Assembly: GCA_903851415.1 (NCBI GenBank)
Contig: CAINOE010000155.1
Span: 58,749-122,748 of the forward strand
Direction of reading: 5' to 3'
DNA: 64,000 bases
Source: an uncultured Rhodopila sp.
GTDB lineage: Bacteria; Pseudomonadota; Alphaproteobacteria; Acetobacterales; Acetobacteraceae
Part shown: in pieces, positions 53,314 through 61,390 of the stretch
How positions within the stretch are numbered: the stretch's first letter is position 1
Layout: the number at the start of each line of letters is the position of its first letter
The notes under the pieces: model-generated
Databases searched by the model: none
Told to the model about the DNA's origin: nothing
What the model saw: the letters and a program-made list of their open reading frames with translations, nothing else
Position numbers and translations under genes: made by a program

Positions 53314-54168
53314 TCAATAACCGGCGGCCGTGCGAAGCAGTTCGGCTTCCAGAGCCGGCTGCGTCTCATAAAGCCTGGCGATCACTTCCTCGGCGATCGT
53401 TTCAGCGTCGCGCTCCCGAGTTTCGATCGGAACCGCCTTCGTCGCCCGTGCCTTGGGCGCGAACACCCGCTTCACCACCGTGGGCGATCCCTTAAGCCCG
53501 CAGTTCGACATGTCGGTGATGCCGGCAGCCTGGGCGTTCCAGGTCACCAGCTCCGCCCGCGCACCGCGCAGCACATCGGCAATGGAGCCGCGGCGCACCT
53601 CGTTGCTGCCTTCGAGCATCGTGATCAGCGCGGGCAGGGCTGTCTTGAGCTCCTGCACGCCACCCTCGGCGCGGCGCGACACAGTGATTGTTTTGCCCGC
53701 AAGATCGACTTCCGATATCGCGGACACATAGGTCAGTTGCTGCAAGCCCAGGCGCCGGGCGATGCCGGGGCCGACCTGCGCGGTGTCGCCGTCGATGGTT
53801 TGTTTGCCGGTAAATACGATTTCCGGCACGCCCCAGGTTTCGCCGATTTTGCGGATCGCCTGGGCCAGCGCGTAACTTGTCGCCAGCGTGTCCGAACCCG
53901 CAAAGAAACGGTCTGTCAACAGTACCCCGCGATCGGCGCCAATGCCAAGCGCCTTGCGCAGGCTGTCCTCGGCCATCGGCGGCCCCATGGTCAGCACCGT
54001 CACCGTGCCGCCGAGCCGATCGCGCAGGCGCAAACCTTCCTCCAGCGCGAACAGATCGTACGGGTTGATGATGGTGGGCACCCCCTGGCGCATGATCGTG
54101 TTGGTAACGGGATGCACGCGGATCTGCGCACTGTCCGGTACCTGCTTGATGCAAACGACGATGTGCAT
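53314..54168 (-). CDS. fixA: FixA, electron transfer flavoprotein beta-type
   Basis: A 284-residue ETF-beta-like subunit starting MHIVVCIKQVPDSAQIRVHP. Family stretches include NPYDLFALEEGLRLRD, TGKQTIDGDTAQVGPGIARR. AAAGGAGTGGCC is the ribosome binding site. First gene of fixABCX-modD, behind its own sigma-54 promoter. Confidence 0.97.
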   Translation of the reverse strand: MHIVVCIKQVPDSAQIRVHPVTNTIMRQGVPTIINPYDLFALEEGLRLRDRLGGTVTVLTMGPPMAEDSLRKALGIGADRGVLLTDRFFAGSDTLATSYALAQAIRKIGETWGVPEIVFTGKQTIDGDTAQVGPGIARRLGLQQLTYVSAISEVDLAGKTITVSRRAEGGVQELKTALPALITMLEGSNEVRRGSIADVLRGARAELVTWNAQAAGITDMSNCGLKGSPTVVKRVFAPKARATKAVPIETRERDAETIAEEVIARLYETQPALEAELLRTAAGY

Positions 54169-54195
54169 GGCCACTCCTTTCTTCACTGATGCTAT

Positions 54196-54211
54196 GGCAA
54201 GGACCGTGCCA
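54196..54211 (-). promoter_or_regulatory. sigma-54 promoter of fixABCX-modD
   Basis: TGGCACGGTCCTTGCC on the reverse strand, matching the -24/-12 consensus TGGCACG-N4-TTGC(A/T) at all but the last base. The predicted transcript starts near 54185, 17 bases before fixA. Confidence 0.88.
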
Positions 54212-54264
54212 ACTAAGAAATGGCGGTTTTCCGCGGGTTCGGGCGGGGGTGCGACACTTTGTCC

Positions 54265-54280
54265 TGTCGTGAAACAGACA
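54265..54280 (-). promoter_or_regulatory. NifA upstream activator site for fixA
   Basis: TGTCGTGAAACAGACA fits TGT-N10-ACA. It is centred about 88 bases upstream of the predicted start of the fixA transcript, the normal distance for NifA. Confidence 0.82.
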
Positions 54281-54282
54281 AG

Positions 54283-54618
54283 TCAGGCGGCTTCGTCGGG
54301 ATCGGCGATGTCGGACAACGACACGAAGCCCACATTGGCGGGGGCGACGGCATCCTTCAGGACTTTGAACACCCGCTCCTGCAACGGCGACGAGGCGACG
54401 AAGTCGTTATAGGCCCGCGCCAGGGTGTCCCGGCAGGCTTCTTCGGCGGCGTGGTCGCTCAGCGCAGACAGCGGTTGTTCCGACAGGTACTGTCCCATGC
54501 GCTTCAGGATGTGCAGGCGGGCAACCCGCAGCACCTCCGGATCGTACGGGACTTTGAGCACGTCGAAGAACTCCTCGGCGGCCGACAGGCCGCGCAGACG
54601 ATCCAGCAAACCACTCAT
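54283..54618 (-). CDS. nifW: NifW nitrogenase-stabilising protein
   Basis: A 111-residue NifW, starting LLDRLRGLSAAEEFFDVLKV, with DPEVLRVARLHILKRMGQYL. It protects the MoFe protein from oxygen. The ATG overlaps the cysE stop (ATGA). Last gene of the iscA operon; the fixA activator site lies within 3 bases of its end. Confidence 0.95.
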   Translation of the reverse strand: MSGLLDRLRGLSAAEEFFDVLKVPYDPEVLRVARLHILKRMGQYLSEQPLSALSDHAAEEACRDTLARAYNDFVASSPLQERVFKVLKDAVAPANVGFVSLSDIADPDEAA

Positions 54619-55364
54619 GGCGTGTTCTCCTTGTCGCAATCGGAACATGTCGTCTCGGCGGATGCCCGGTCGCGGCGCTGCATGTGCGCCAGGCGGGCCT
54701 CGAGAAATTCGATGCGGTCGATCAGCACCGACAGCGCCTCGCCGACCGGATCGGGCATCAAATGATGTTCGAGGTCGATGCGGCCATCGATGCTGTGGCG
54801 CACGCGCGTATCCCGGACGATGCGGCCGGGGATTCCGACAACCGTCATGCCGGGCGGAACGTCCTGCATCACCACCGCATTGGCGCCGATGCGCGCGTTG
54901 GCACCGACGATGATCGGACCGAGGATTTTTGCTCCGGCGCCGACAAGCACGCCGCTGTTCAGCGTCGGGTGGCGCTTGCCGGGGGTCCAGCTTGTGCCGC
55001 CCAGCGTGACGCCATGATACAGCGTGACGTCGTCGCCGATTTCAGCCGTTTCGCCGATGACCACTCCGGCGCCGTGGTCGATGAACAGGCGCAGGCCGAT
55101 GCGGGCGCCCGGGTGGATATCGACGTTTGTCGTTACACGCGCCCACCACGACAGAACGCGGGCCGGGAAGCGCCAACCGTTTCGCCACATCCGGTGCGCC
55201 ACGCGATGCATCAGCACCGCGTGGACTCCGGGATAGGTGATCAGGATTTCCGCCGTGTAGCGGGCCGCGGGATCGCGCGCCCGGACACAGCCGACATCGC
55301 CTCGTATCGTTGCCCACAATCCGGGCGGTTGTTCCGCCTGTGTGCCCATGATTGCGGCGGACAT
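54615..55364 (-). CDS. cysE: serine O-acetyltransferase of the nif cluster
   Basis: A 249-residue hexapeptide-repeat enzyme making O-acetylserine for cysteine. Left-handed helix with DIHPGARIGLRLFIDHGAGV, IGDDVTLYHGVTLGG and KRHPTLNSGVLVGAGAKILG. The short N-terminus fits EpsC/NifP type rather than the enteric CysE. Placed between nifS and nifW, it supplies cysteine as sulfur donor for NifS. Confidence 0.94.
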   Translation of the reverse strand: MSAAIMGTQAEQPPGLWATIRGDVGCVRARDPAARYTAEILITYPGVHAVLMHRVAHRMWRNGWRFPARVLSWWARVTTNVDIHPGARIGLRLFIDHGAGVVIGETAEIGDDVTLYHGVTLGGTSWTPGKRHPTLNSGVLVGAGAKILGPIIVGANARIGANAVVMQDVPPGMTVVGIPGRIVRDTRVRHSIDGRIDLEHHLMPDPVGEALSVLIDRIEFLEARLAHMQRRDRASAETTCSDCDKENTP

Positions 55365-55369
55365 CGCGG

Positions 55370-56566
55370 TCAGGCGTAGGTGGGTTCGAACGATGTCTTT
55401 TCCCCGGACTTCCAGAACGGGGACAGCGAACGCAGCCGTTCCACCACACCCGGCATCACCGCGAGAACCTGGTCAACATCCTCCTCGGTATTATCGCGAG
55501 AGAACGAGAACCGGATGGCGCCATGCGCTGCCGTGTAAGGCACTTTCATTGCGCGCAAGACGTGCGACGGCTCCAGCGATCCGGACGTGCATGCTGAACC
55601 GGATGAGCAGGCAATGCCTTCCTTGTTCAGAAGCAGCAGGATGCCCTCGCCTTCGATGAACTCGAAGGCGATATTGCTGGTGTTGGGCAGGCGGCTTTCG
55701 GCATCGCCGGTGACGAAGGCGTTTCCGATACGCTGCAGCAGGCCTTTTTCCAGGCGGTCCCGCAACGAGGCCACCCGCGTCTGTTCGTCGTGCATGTGCT
55801 GCAGGGCCAGTTCCGCCGCGACGCCCAGGCCGATAATGCCGGGCGCGTTTTCGGTGCTGGCGCGCCGGCCGCGTTCCTGGTGGCCCCCGCGCAGCAACGG
55901 CCGCAACCGCACGCCGCGACGGACATAGAGCGCGCCGATGCCTTTCGGCGCGTGCAGCTTGTGTCCGGAGAGCGACAACATGTCGATCTCCGACGTCTTC
56001 AGGTCCATCGGCACCTTGCCGACGGCCTGCACGGCATCGGTATGGAACAGCGCCCCATGGTCGTGGGCCAGATCCGCCAGTTGCTCGACCGGAAAGATCG
56101 TGCCGGTTTCGTTGTTTGCCCACATGATGGAGGCTATGGCAGTCTTCGGCCCGAGCGCCTTGCGGTAGGCGTCGATGTCGAGCCGCCCGCGGCTGTCCAC
56201 AGGGGTGTAGAACACCTTGATGCCCCGGTTCTTTTGCAGCCACTGGCAGAGCGCCAGAATGGCGGGGTGCTCGACCGTCGATGTAACGATTTCATCGCGG
56301 CCCGGCTGGGTTTCCAGCGCGGACAGCAGCGCGGTGTTGTCGGATTCCGTACCGCTGCCGGTATAGACGATCTCGTGGTCGAATTCCGTTCCCAGCAGCG
56401 CCTGCAACTGGCCTCGGGCCTTTTTCAGGGCAGAGCCAACCTCGGAGCCGAAGGCGTGCATGGAGGATGCGTTGCCGAACTGCTCGGTGAAAAACGGCAG
56501 CATGGCGCTGACGACTTTCGGATCGACGCGGGTGGTGGCGTTGTTGTCCAGATAAACCGGTCGCAT
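55370..56566 (-). CDS. nifS: NifS cysteine desulfurase
   Basis: A 398-residue PLP enzyme that releases sulfur from cysteine for Fe-S cluster building on NifU. Start VYLDNNATTRVDPKVVSAML; PLP Lys in SGHKLHAPKGIGALY; active Cys in ACSSGSACTSGSLEPSHVL. Coupled with nifU (15-base gap) and cysE (5-base gap). Confidence 0.97.
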   Translation of the reverse strand: MRPVYLDNNATTRVDPKVVSAMLPFFTEQFGNASSMHAFGSEVGSALKKARGQLQALLGTEFDHEIVYTGSGTESDNTALLSALETQPGRDEIVTSTVEHPAILALCQWLQKNRGIKVFYTPVDSRGRLDIDAYRKALGPKTAIASIMWANNETGTIFPVEQLADLAHDHGALFHTDAVQAVGKVPMDLKTSEIDMLSLSGHKLHAPKGIGALYVRRGVRLRPLLRGGHQERGRRASTENAPGIIGLGVAAELALQHMHDEQTRVASLRDRLEKGLLQRIGNAFVTGDAESRLPNTSNIAFEFIEGEGILLLLNKEGIACSSGSACTSGSLEPSHVLRAMKVPYTAAHGAIRFSFSRDNTEEDVDQVLAVMPGVVERLRSLSPFWKSGEKTSFEPTYA

Positions 56567-56581
56567 GATGATCGCCCTTTT

Positions 56582-57505
56582 TCAGTGGCCGGGAACGGGA
56601 ATGACTTTGAGCGGGCTGCCGAGCTTGGTGATCAGCCTTTCCTGGATCCCGCCGATGGTGACGCTGGCAGCCTGGCAGCCGACGCAGGCGCCGGAGAGCT
56701 TCACCAGCACCCGGTCGCCATCGACATCCACGAGTTCGCAGTCGCCGCCGTCGGCTTTCAAATAAGGGCGCAGCTCCTCAATGGCGGATTCGATGATGCG
56801 AATGCGCTGAAGCAACGTCAGCTCCTTTTTCGGAGCGGTGCCAAGCGGGGATGATTTGACCTTGTCGCGGCGTTGCGGCAGAGCGCTGCGGGCCGGGTTG
56901 TAGGCCAGTTCGGCATCGAGATCGCCGGCGGCCACCATTTCGCTGTTGACCCGCGTCAGGACGGCTTCGACATCTTCCACGCAGGTGCTGCAGCTTCCGG
57001 TCGCCTTGGTGAAATGCGTGACCTGCTCCATCGATGTCAGCTTGTTGACGCGGATGGCGCGTTCCACCATGCCTTCATCCACGCCGAAGCACTTGCAGAG
57101 CAGCGCGCCTTCTTCGTGGTCATCGACCCAACTGTCGCCCTTGTAGTTGGCGATCGCGGCGCGCAGGGCTTCATAGCCCATCACCGAACAATGCATCTTT
57201 TCCGGCGGCAGTCCGCCGAGAAAATCGGCGATGTCCTGATTTGTAAGCTCCAGCGCGTGGGAGATCGTCTTGCCGATGATGATTTCCGTCAAAGCGGAGG
57301 AGGATGCGATGGCGGAACCGCATCCGAAGGTCTGGAATTTGGCGGCGAGGATGATTTCCGACTCCGGATCGACCTTCAGCATTAGCCGAAGCGCGTCGCC
57401 GCAGGATATGGCGCCGACGTCGCCGATGCCGTTGGCGTCTTCAAGCACGCCGGCATTCTTGGGGTTGTAGAAATACTCTTTGACCTTGTCGGTATAGTCC
57501 CACAT
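56582..57505 (-). CDS. nifU: NifU Fe-S scaffold
   Basis: A 307-residue three-part scaffold. N-terminal IscU-like domain (GAISCGDALRL, FGCGSAIASSSALTE, KMHCSVMG), a central [2Fe-2S] domain (LLCKCFGVDE, GSCSTCVED) and a C-terminal Nfu domain (LVKLSGACVGCQAAS). All expected cysteines are present. It builds clusters for nitrogenase with NifS. Confidence 0.97.
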   Translation of the reverse strand: MWDYTDKVKEYFYNPKNAGVLEDANGIGDVGAISCGDALRLMLKVDPESEIILAAKFQTFGCGSAIASSSALTEIIIGKTISHALELTNQDIADFLGGLPPEKMHCSVMGYEALRAAIANYKGDSWVDDHEEGALLCKCFGVDEGMVERAIRVNKLTSMEQVTHFTKATGSCSTCVEDVEAVLTRVNSEMVAAGDLDAELAYNPARSALPQRRDKVKSSPLGTAPKKELTLLQRIRIIESAIEELRPYLKADGGDCELVDVDGDRVLVKLSGACVGCQAASVTIGGIQERLITKLGSPLKVIPVPGH

Positions 57506-57517
57506 GGCGCTAATCCT

Positions 57518-57841
57518 TTAGCCGAACGACTTGCCACAGGAGCATTTGGACGTGGCGTTCGGGTTGGTGAAAGTGAAACCGGAGTTTTCCAGGCCAACAA
57601 CGAAATCAACGGTGGTGCCATTGATGTGCGGCTCGCTCTCGGCATCGACGTATACGCGCACATCGCCATGTTCGATGACGAAATCCGTCGGCGCGGGGTC
57701 GCGCACGAGGCCCATCGAGTACTTGTATCCGGCACACCCGCCGGTCTGCACCATGATGCGCAGACCCTGCACGCCGCCGCTTTGAGCGCCGGCCATGGCG
57801 GTCCGCACCGCGTTGATTGCATTGTCGGTCAGGTTGATCAT
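57518..57841 (-). CDS. iscA: IscA/HesB-type Fe-S carrier of the nif cluster
   Basis: A 107-residue A-type carrier. The three metal-binding cysteines are in TGGCAGYKYSMGL and the terminal SKCSCGKSFG. First gene of the iscA-nifU-nifS-cysE-nifW operon, 22 bases after the predicted start of a sigma-54 promoter. Often called iscA-nif or nifIscA. Confidence 0.95.
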   Translation of the reverse strand: MINLTDNAINAVRTAMAGAQSGGVQGLRIMVQTGGCAGYKYSMGLVRDPAPTDFVIEHGDVRVYVDAESEPHINGTTVDFVVGLENSGFTFTNPNATSKCSCGKSFG

Positions 57842-57873
57842 CGGAACCCCATCTTGCTGATGGTGCGATGCAC

Positions 57874-57889
57874 AGCAAGCAGCGTGCCA
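57874..57889 (-). promoter_or_regulatory. sigma-54 promoter of iscA-nifUS-cysE-nifW
   Basis: TGGCACGCTGCTTGCT on the reverse strand, a perfect match to TGGCACG-N4-TTGC(A/T). The predicted transcript starts near 57863. Confidence 0.93.
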
Positions 57890-57931
57890 ACTTTAATATA
57901 TTGAAAGTGCTGGATTGTTTTGGCTGTTTGC

Positions 57932-57961
57932 GTCGGGGTTACGACGTGTCGCAACCCCGAC
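57932..57961 (-). terminator. stem-loop after nifQ overlapping the NifA site
   Basis: GTCGGGGTT (57932-57940) and AACCCCGAC (57953-57961) form a perfect 9-base stem around 12 bases, starting 15 bases after the nifQ stop. There is no T-tract. It may slow or end the upstream transcript; the right arm is also half of the NifA site. Confidence 0.45.
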
Positions 57962-57962
57962 A
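57947..57962 (-). promoter_or_regulatory. NifA upstream activator site for the iscA operon
   Basis: TGTCGCAACCCCGACA fits TGT-N10-ACA and is centred about 91 bases upstream of the predicted transcript start. Confidence 0.83.
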
Positions 57963-57976
57963 CAAGAAATCCTACA

Positions 57977-58594
57977 TCAGCAGCGAAGCTCAGCCTGCCT
58001 GCGCGCCTGGGCCAGGAGGCTCTCGCCGCCTTCCTCGCCGAAACAATTATCAAAGTCATCGCATTCGGCGCAGCTCGGCGCGGCGCAGAGCGTGTAGCCT
58101 TCATCCCGGCAGATGGTCCGGTAGAAGAACTTTTTCCATTTCATGTCGGAACGGTTCAGCTCCGCCAGAGGTTCGAAATGCCGCATCAGCAGCCAGCCGA
58201 GTTCCTGGCGGTTGCGCAAACCGAGATCCTGCCAAAGATGATTAGGACGCAGGCACCGGCGCGCGATCATATCCGCAAGCTGATTCTGGAATGCCGACCC
58301 ATGAGTCGTGCTTCGCCGCAGCAGGTCCCGCAGGCAGGCTTCGTCTTCAGATGCCGGCGAGGCGGTTTCGCCCTTCCAACGGGAGAAGACGCTCGCTGCG
58401 TGCGGGAACAGTTCTTTCGAAAGGGCGCACAGCGCTTCGCCGTCGAGGCCGATCGTGTCGGTTGGACGCAACCGGCCGGTTTCAGCTTCCCACAGTGCCA
58501 ACGCCAGAATCGATGCTGATATATGCGCATCGAAACCATCGCATCCCATGTTGGGGATGGCTGTGAGCCAAGCATAGACTTCGGCGGGTTGCAT
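57977..58594 (-). CDS. nifQ: NifQ molybdenum delivery protein
   Basis: A 205-residue Fe-S protein that supplies molybdenum to FeMo-cofactor assembly. The C-terminal cysteine motif CAAPSCAECDDFDNC is the Cx4Cx2Cx5C of the family. The mid part has RRCLRPNHLWQDLGLRNR and WLLMRHFEPLAELN. It is the last gene of the nifK-to-nifQ transcript. Confidence 0.95.
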   Translation of the reverse strand: MQPAEVYAWLTAIPNMGCDGFDAHISASILALALWEAETGRLRPTDTIGLDGEALCALSKELFPHAASVFSRWKGETASPASEDEACLRDLLRRSTTHGSAFQNQLADMIARRCLRPNHLWQDLGLRNRQELGWLLMRHFEPLAELNRSDMKWKKFFYRTICRDEGYTLCAAPSCAECDDFDNCFGEEGGESLLAQARRQAELRC

Positions 58595-58606
58595 GGTTCG
58601 GTTCCG

Positions 58607-58888
58607 TTAGGTTGCTGGTCCGTGACTTTGGGCGTTGGTCGGGCAGACGCGGGCGCACGCTCCGCAGCCGACGCAGTTGCCGTCGTCGGTCATGATCATC
58701 ACCTTGCGCTCGATCTCGTCATCATCGTCCAGATCGACGAATGCGCCGTCCTCATCGACACCGGACAGGGTCATGACGCCGCGGGCGCAGACCTTGAAGC
58801 ACCGGCCGCAGCCGATACAGACCTTGGGGTCGATCGATTGAAGATATTGCGGCTCCCAGGCGCGGCCGTCGCGCGTTGATTGGCTCAT
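58607..58888 (-). CDS. fdxB: nif-specific ferredoxin III
   Basis: A 93-residue ferredoxin with two [4Fe-4S] motifs: VCIGCGRCFKVC and NCVGCGACARVCP. A long acidic insertion between them (EDGAFVDLDDDDEIERK) is typical of the nif-associated type. It overlaps the next upstream gene by ATGA. Confidence 0.95.
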   Translation of the reverse strand: MSQSTRDGRAWEPQYLQSIDPKVCIGCGRCFKVCARGVMTLSGVDEDGAFVDLDDDDEIERKVMIMTDDGNCVGCGACARVCPTNAQSHGPAT

Positions 58889-59085
58889 TGTGATTCCAGT
58901 TTCTTCAATTCCGCACGCTTGGCGGTCAGTTCAGTGAATGCAGCGAAAGCTTTGGCGGCAACTTCGGGGATTTTCTCCCAGTCGTTCGGAAGTTCTTCCG
59001 ACAGATCGTGCAGGTCCATCTTGGCCGATGTCGCCTTGGCGGAGAGTTTCTTCAGCTCCGCCTTAAGAGTTTCGATGTCGCTCAT
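58885..59085 (-). CDS. CCE_0567-type nif-linked small protein
   Basis: A 66-residue helical protein, LKAELKKLSAKATSAKMDLHD then LTAKRAELKKLES, a helical hairpin of the CCE_0567 family. It normally sits between the DUF269 gene and fdxB, as here. Function not established. Its stop overlaps the fdxB start. Confidence 0.9.
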   Translation of the reverse strand: MSDIETLKAELKKLSAKATSAKMDLHDLSEELPNDWEKIPEVAAKAFAAFTELTAKRAELKKLESQ

Positions 59086-59089
59086 GGCG

Positions 59090-59545
59090 TCACGCGCGGG
59101 CCAGTTCCGGATGGGCTTCGATCATCGCAACCGCCGCCTGCGCGGCCTTCATGCCTTCGGCCGACAGAGCGGCGAGATCTTCGAAGCCGAAACGGTGCAC
59201 GTCGCGCAGGGTCTTGGCGAGAACAACCAGGCTGCCGGCGATCAGGACGACGCGGCCGAAGCCCTCGTGGCTCATTTTCATCATCGGCGTGGCGATGATT
59301 CCGGTGAGGCGTTCCACCGTCAGACCAACGGCCTGGTAGAATTTCTCGACGCGGTCGAGGGTTTCCGGATCGGGATCGCCGATGATCGGGATCTGGCGGC
59401 GTTCCGCCTTCGTTATCAGGTAGTCCTTCAGCAGGTCTGTGTCTGTTTTGCGGTCCCAGGCGCCGAACTGGTCTTCGGCGCGGATTCGGCCAACGAGGCA
59501 CTGGAGGAACGGCGTGGTCATCGGGTCTTCGAGCGTGGCACTCAT
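59090..59545 (-). CDS. NifX-associated protein, DUF269
   Basis: A 151-residue DUF269 protein: LVGRIRAEDQFGAWDRKTD, FYQAVGLTVERLTG and MMKMSHEGFGRVVLIAGSLV. It follows nifX in most diazotrophs and is thought to help cofactor transfer. An alternative start eight codons in (MTTPFLQ) is possible. Confidence 0.93.
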   Translation of the reverse strand: MSATLEDPMTTPFLQCLVGRIRAEDQFGAWDRKTDTDLLKDYLITKAERRQIPIIGDPDPETLDRVEKFYQAVGLTVERLTGIIATPMMKMSHEGFGRVVLIAGSLVVLAKTLRDVHRFGFEDLAALSAEGMKAAQAAVAMIEAHPELARA

Positions 59546-59549
59546 GGTT

Positions 59550-60023
59550 TCAGTCCTCGTCCAGATAATCCATCGAGCGCGGTGTTTGCGCGCCCATCAC
59601 CTTGCGCAGCCAGGGCGGCGGGTTGCCGTTCATCATCGTTTGCACGCGGATGATGATGCCTTCGATCGTTTCCGGTTTGGTTAGCTTCACCGGATGGATG
59701 TGCGCACTGACGACCCTGGCCGCGGCGGGTCCGCCAATGGCCAGGACGAACAGAAGGTGGCAGCCGGCCAGGGCCTCGACCTTGGGGCCGATCTTGTCGT
59801 CGCCTTCTTTGACGTGGGAGCCGGATTCGTTCGAGATTTCGCCGAAGCTGACGGCTTCGATGAAGCGGTGATCCGTTGGGGTCACGTCATAGATGGCGAA
59901 CCGCCGGGCGGAGCCGAAATGAGCGTTCAGGCTCTTCAGATCCTGGGTGGCGATCGCGATGCGCAGCCGCGGTCCCGCGGCCGGCTCGGTCGGTTCAACA
60001 AGTTGCAGTCGTTGCGCCAGCAT
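59550..60023 (-). CDS. nifX: NifX FeMo-cofactor precursor carrier
   Basis: A 157-residue NifX-fold protein: LRIAIATQDLKSLNAHFGSA, FAIYDVTP, CHLLFVLAIGGPAAARVV and HPVKLTKPETIEGII. It holds the NifB cofactor or VK-cluster between NifB and NifEN. GGAGAG ribosome binding site, inside the end of nifN (29-base overlap). Confidence 0.95.
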   Translation of the reverse strand: MLAQRLQLVEPTEPAAGPRLRIAIATQDLKSLNAHFGSARRFAIYDVTPTDHRFIEAVSFGEISNESGSHVKEGDDKIGPKVEALAGCHLLFVLAIGGPAAARVVSAHIHPVKLTKPETIEGIIIRVQTMMNGNPPPWLRKVMGAQTPRSMDYLDED

Positions 60024-61383
60024 GGCGGCTCTCCTCGACGATGGGCAGTGCATGGGAGAAATCTTCCGGCGCGTGCTCATGCAGGCCGGACAGGATGATG
60101 TTCGCGACTTCGAAAATCAGGTTGCGCGTGCCGCGGTAGCCGACGGTGCAACGGTGCATGGCGCCGAGCCGGTCGAAGATCGGAAATCCGACGCGCAGCA
60201 GCGGGATGCCGAGGCGTTCGCTCGCCTTACGCCCGTGGCTGTGCGTGACCAGCAGATCGGCTTCGGCCGCCGCGGCGCTATCCTCCAGGTCCTGAAGGTC
60301 GCCGACAACGACGCGCGCTGTCGGCACTTCGGATAGCAGCGGGGAATTCGCTGTCGAAGCGACGGCAGTGACGATATCCGCCCCCATCGATGCGAAAAAC
60401 CCCGCGAGCCCGGTCAGCAGGTCCGGGTCGGCCGCAATCGCAATGCGTTTGCCGCCGAAATAGAAATGCCCGTCCAGCATCGCATCGATCAACTGGCTGC
60501 GCTGGCGGCGGAGGCGCGGTGGCGCAGCGCGGCCGGAGACCTTTGTCAGCAATGCGACAAAATCGTCTGAGGGGCCGAGGCCGGTCAGGCTTGCAAGCAC
60601 GGTGGACCTGACGCCCGTCTTTTCGTCCAGCAGTTCCGCCGGTGCGCGCATATGCTCGCCGATGGCGACGGTATGAAGCGCACGGCTCATGTGCGCAATG
60701 GACTCGATCGTCGTGCCGCCGAACGTCGTTGGGATGTAATGGTCCGGCACCGTGCCATCCAGCGATCCGGACACGTCCGGCAGCACGACCGGGGTAAGCC
60801 CGAAGGATTCCGCGGTTTCCACCATCCATTCGATGTCGCCGGCGGTCTGATGCACGCCCGGAAGGATATTGATCTGCTGGTGCAGCGGCACCGCGGAGTC
60901 GCGTGGCTCGACGATCCCGTCGATGATGGCGGTGACCGCCTTCGACCAGCCGTCCTCAAGCGCGCCGGCAAAGTCCGGGGTTCTTGCCAGCACCACACGT
61001 ACGTCCCGCAGTTCCGGGCGCCGCTCCAGGATCAGCTTCAGGTCGCCGACGATGTCTTCGCCGCGGGTTTCCATCAGCGCGGTCGTTGCGATTCCGATGA
61101 AGCGGGGCTTCATCCGCTTGGTCAGGTTGATCAGCGCTTCTTCCAGGTTCTCCGACCCGCCCATGATCGTTGCGATCTCATCGATCGCGGTGGTCTGCAT
61201 CGGAATCGCTTCCTTGGTGTGGCGAACCGTCAGCACCAGGGCGAACGAGGTGCAGCCCTGCGATCCGTGCAGCAACGGAACCGAGCCGGCCACGCCGAGA
61301 TAAGCCAGCGACGCACCGAGCGGCGTCGAGGATTTCAGCGGGTTGGTGGCGAGGCTTTTGTGCGAATGAATGATTTCGGCCAT
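59995..61383 (-). CDS. nifN: NifN, FeMo-cofactor scaffold subunit
   Basis: A 462-residue NifN, paralog of NifK. SLATNPLKSSTPLGASLAYL, GSVPLLHGSQGCTSFALV and GIATTALMETRGEDIVGDL are typical. The C-terminal part, ESRHAGATTATC, is not conserved. Makes the NifEN complex with NifE, on which the cofactor matures. Seven bases after nifE. Confidence 0.97.
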   Translation of the reverse strand: MAEIIHSHKSLATNPLKSSTPLGASLAYLGVAGSVPLLHGSQGCTSFALVLTVRHTKEAIPMQTTAIDEIATIMGGSENLEEALINLTKRMKPRFIGIATTALMETRGEDIVGDLKLILERRPELRDVRVVLARTPDFAGALEDGWSKAVTAIIDGIVEPRDSAVPLHQQINILPGVHQTAGDIEWMVETAESFGLTPVVLPDVSGSLDGTVPDHYIPTTFGGTTIESIAHMSRALHTVAIGEHMRAPAELLDEKTGVRSTVLASLTGLGPSDDFVALLTKVSGRAAPPRLRRQRSQLIDAMLDGHFYFGGKRIAIAADPDLLTGLAGFFASMGADIVTAVASTANSPLLSEVPTARVVVGDLQDLEDSAAAAEADLLVTHSHGRKASERLGIPLLRVGFPIFDRLGAMHRCTVGYRGTRNLIFEVANIILSGLHEHAPEDFSHALPIVEESRHAGATTATC

Positions 61384-61390
61384 GGCGCCC

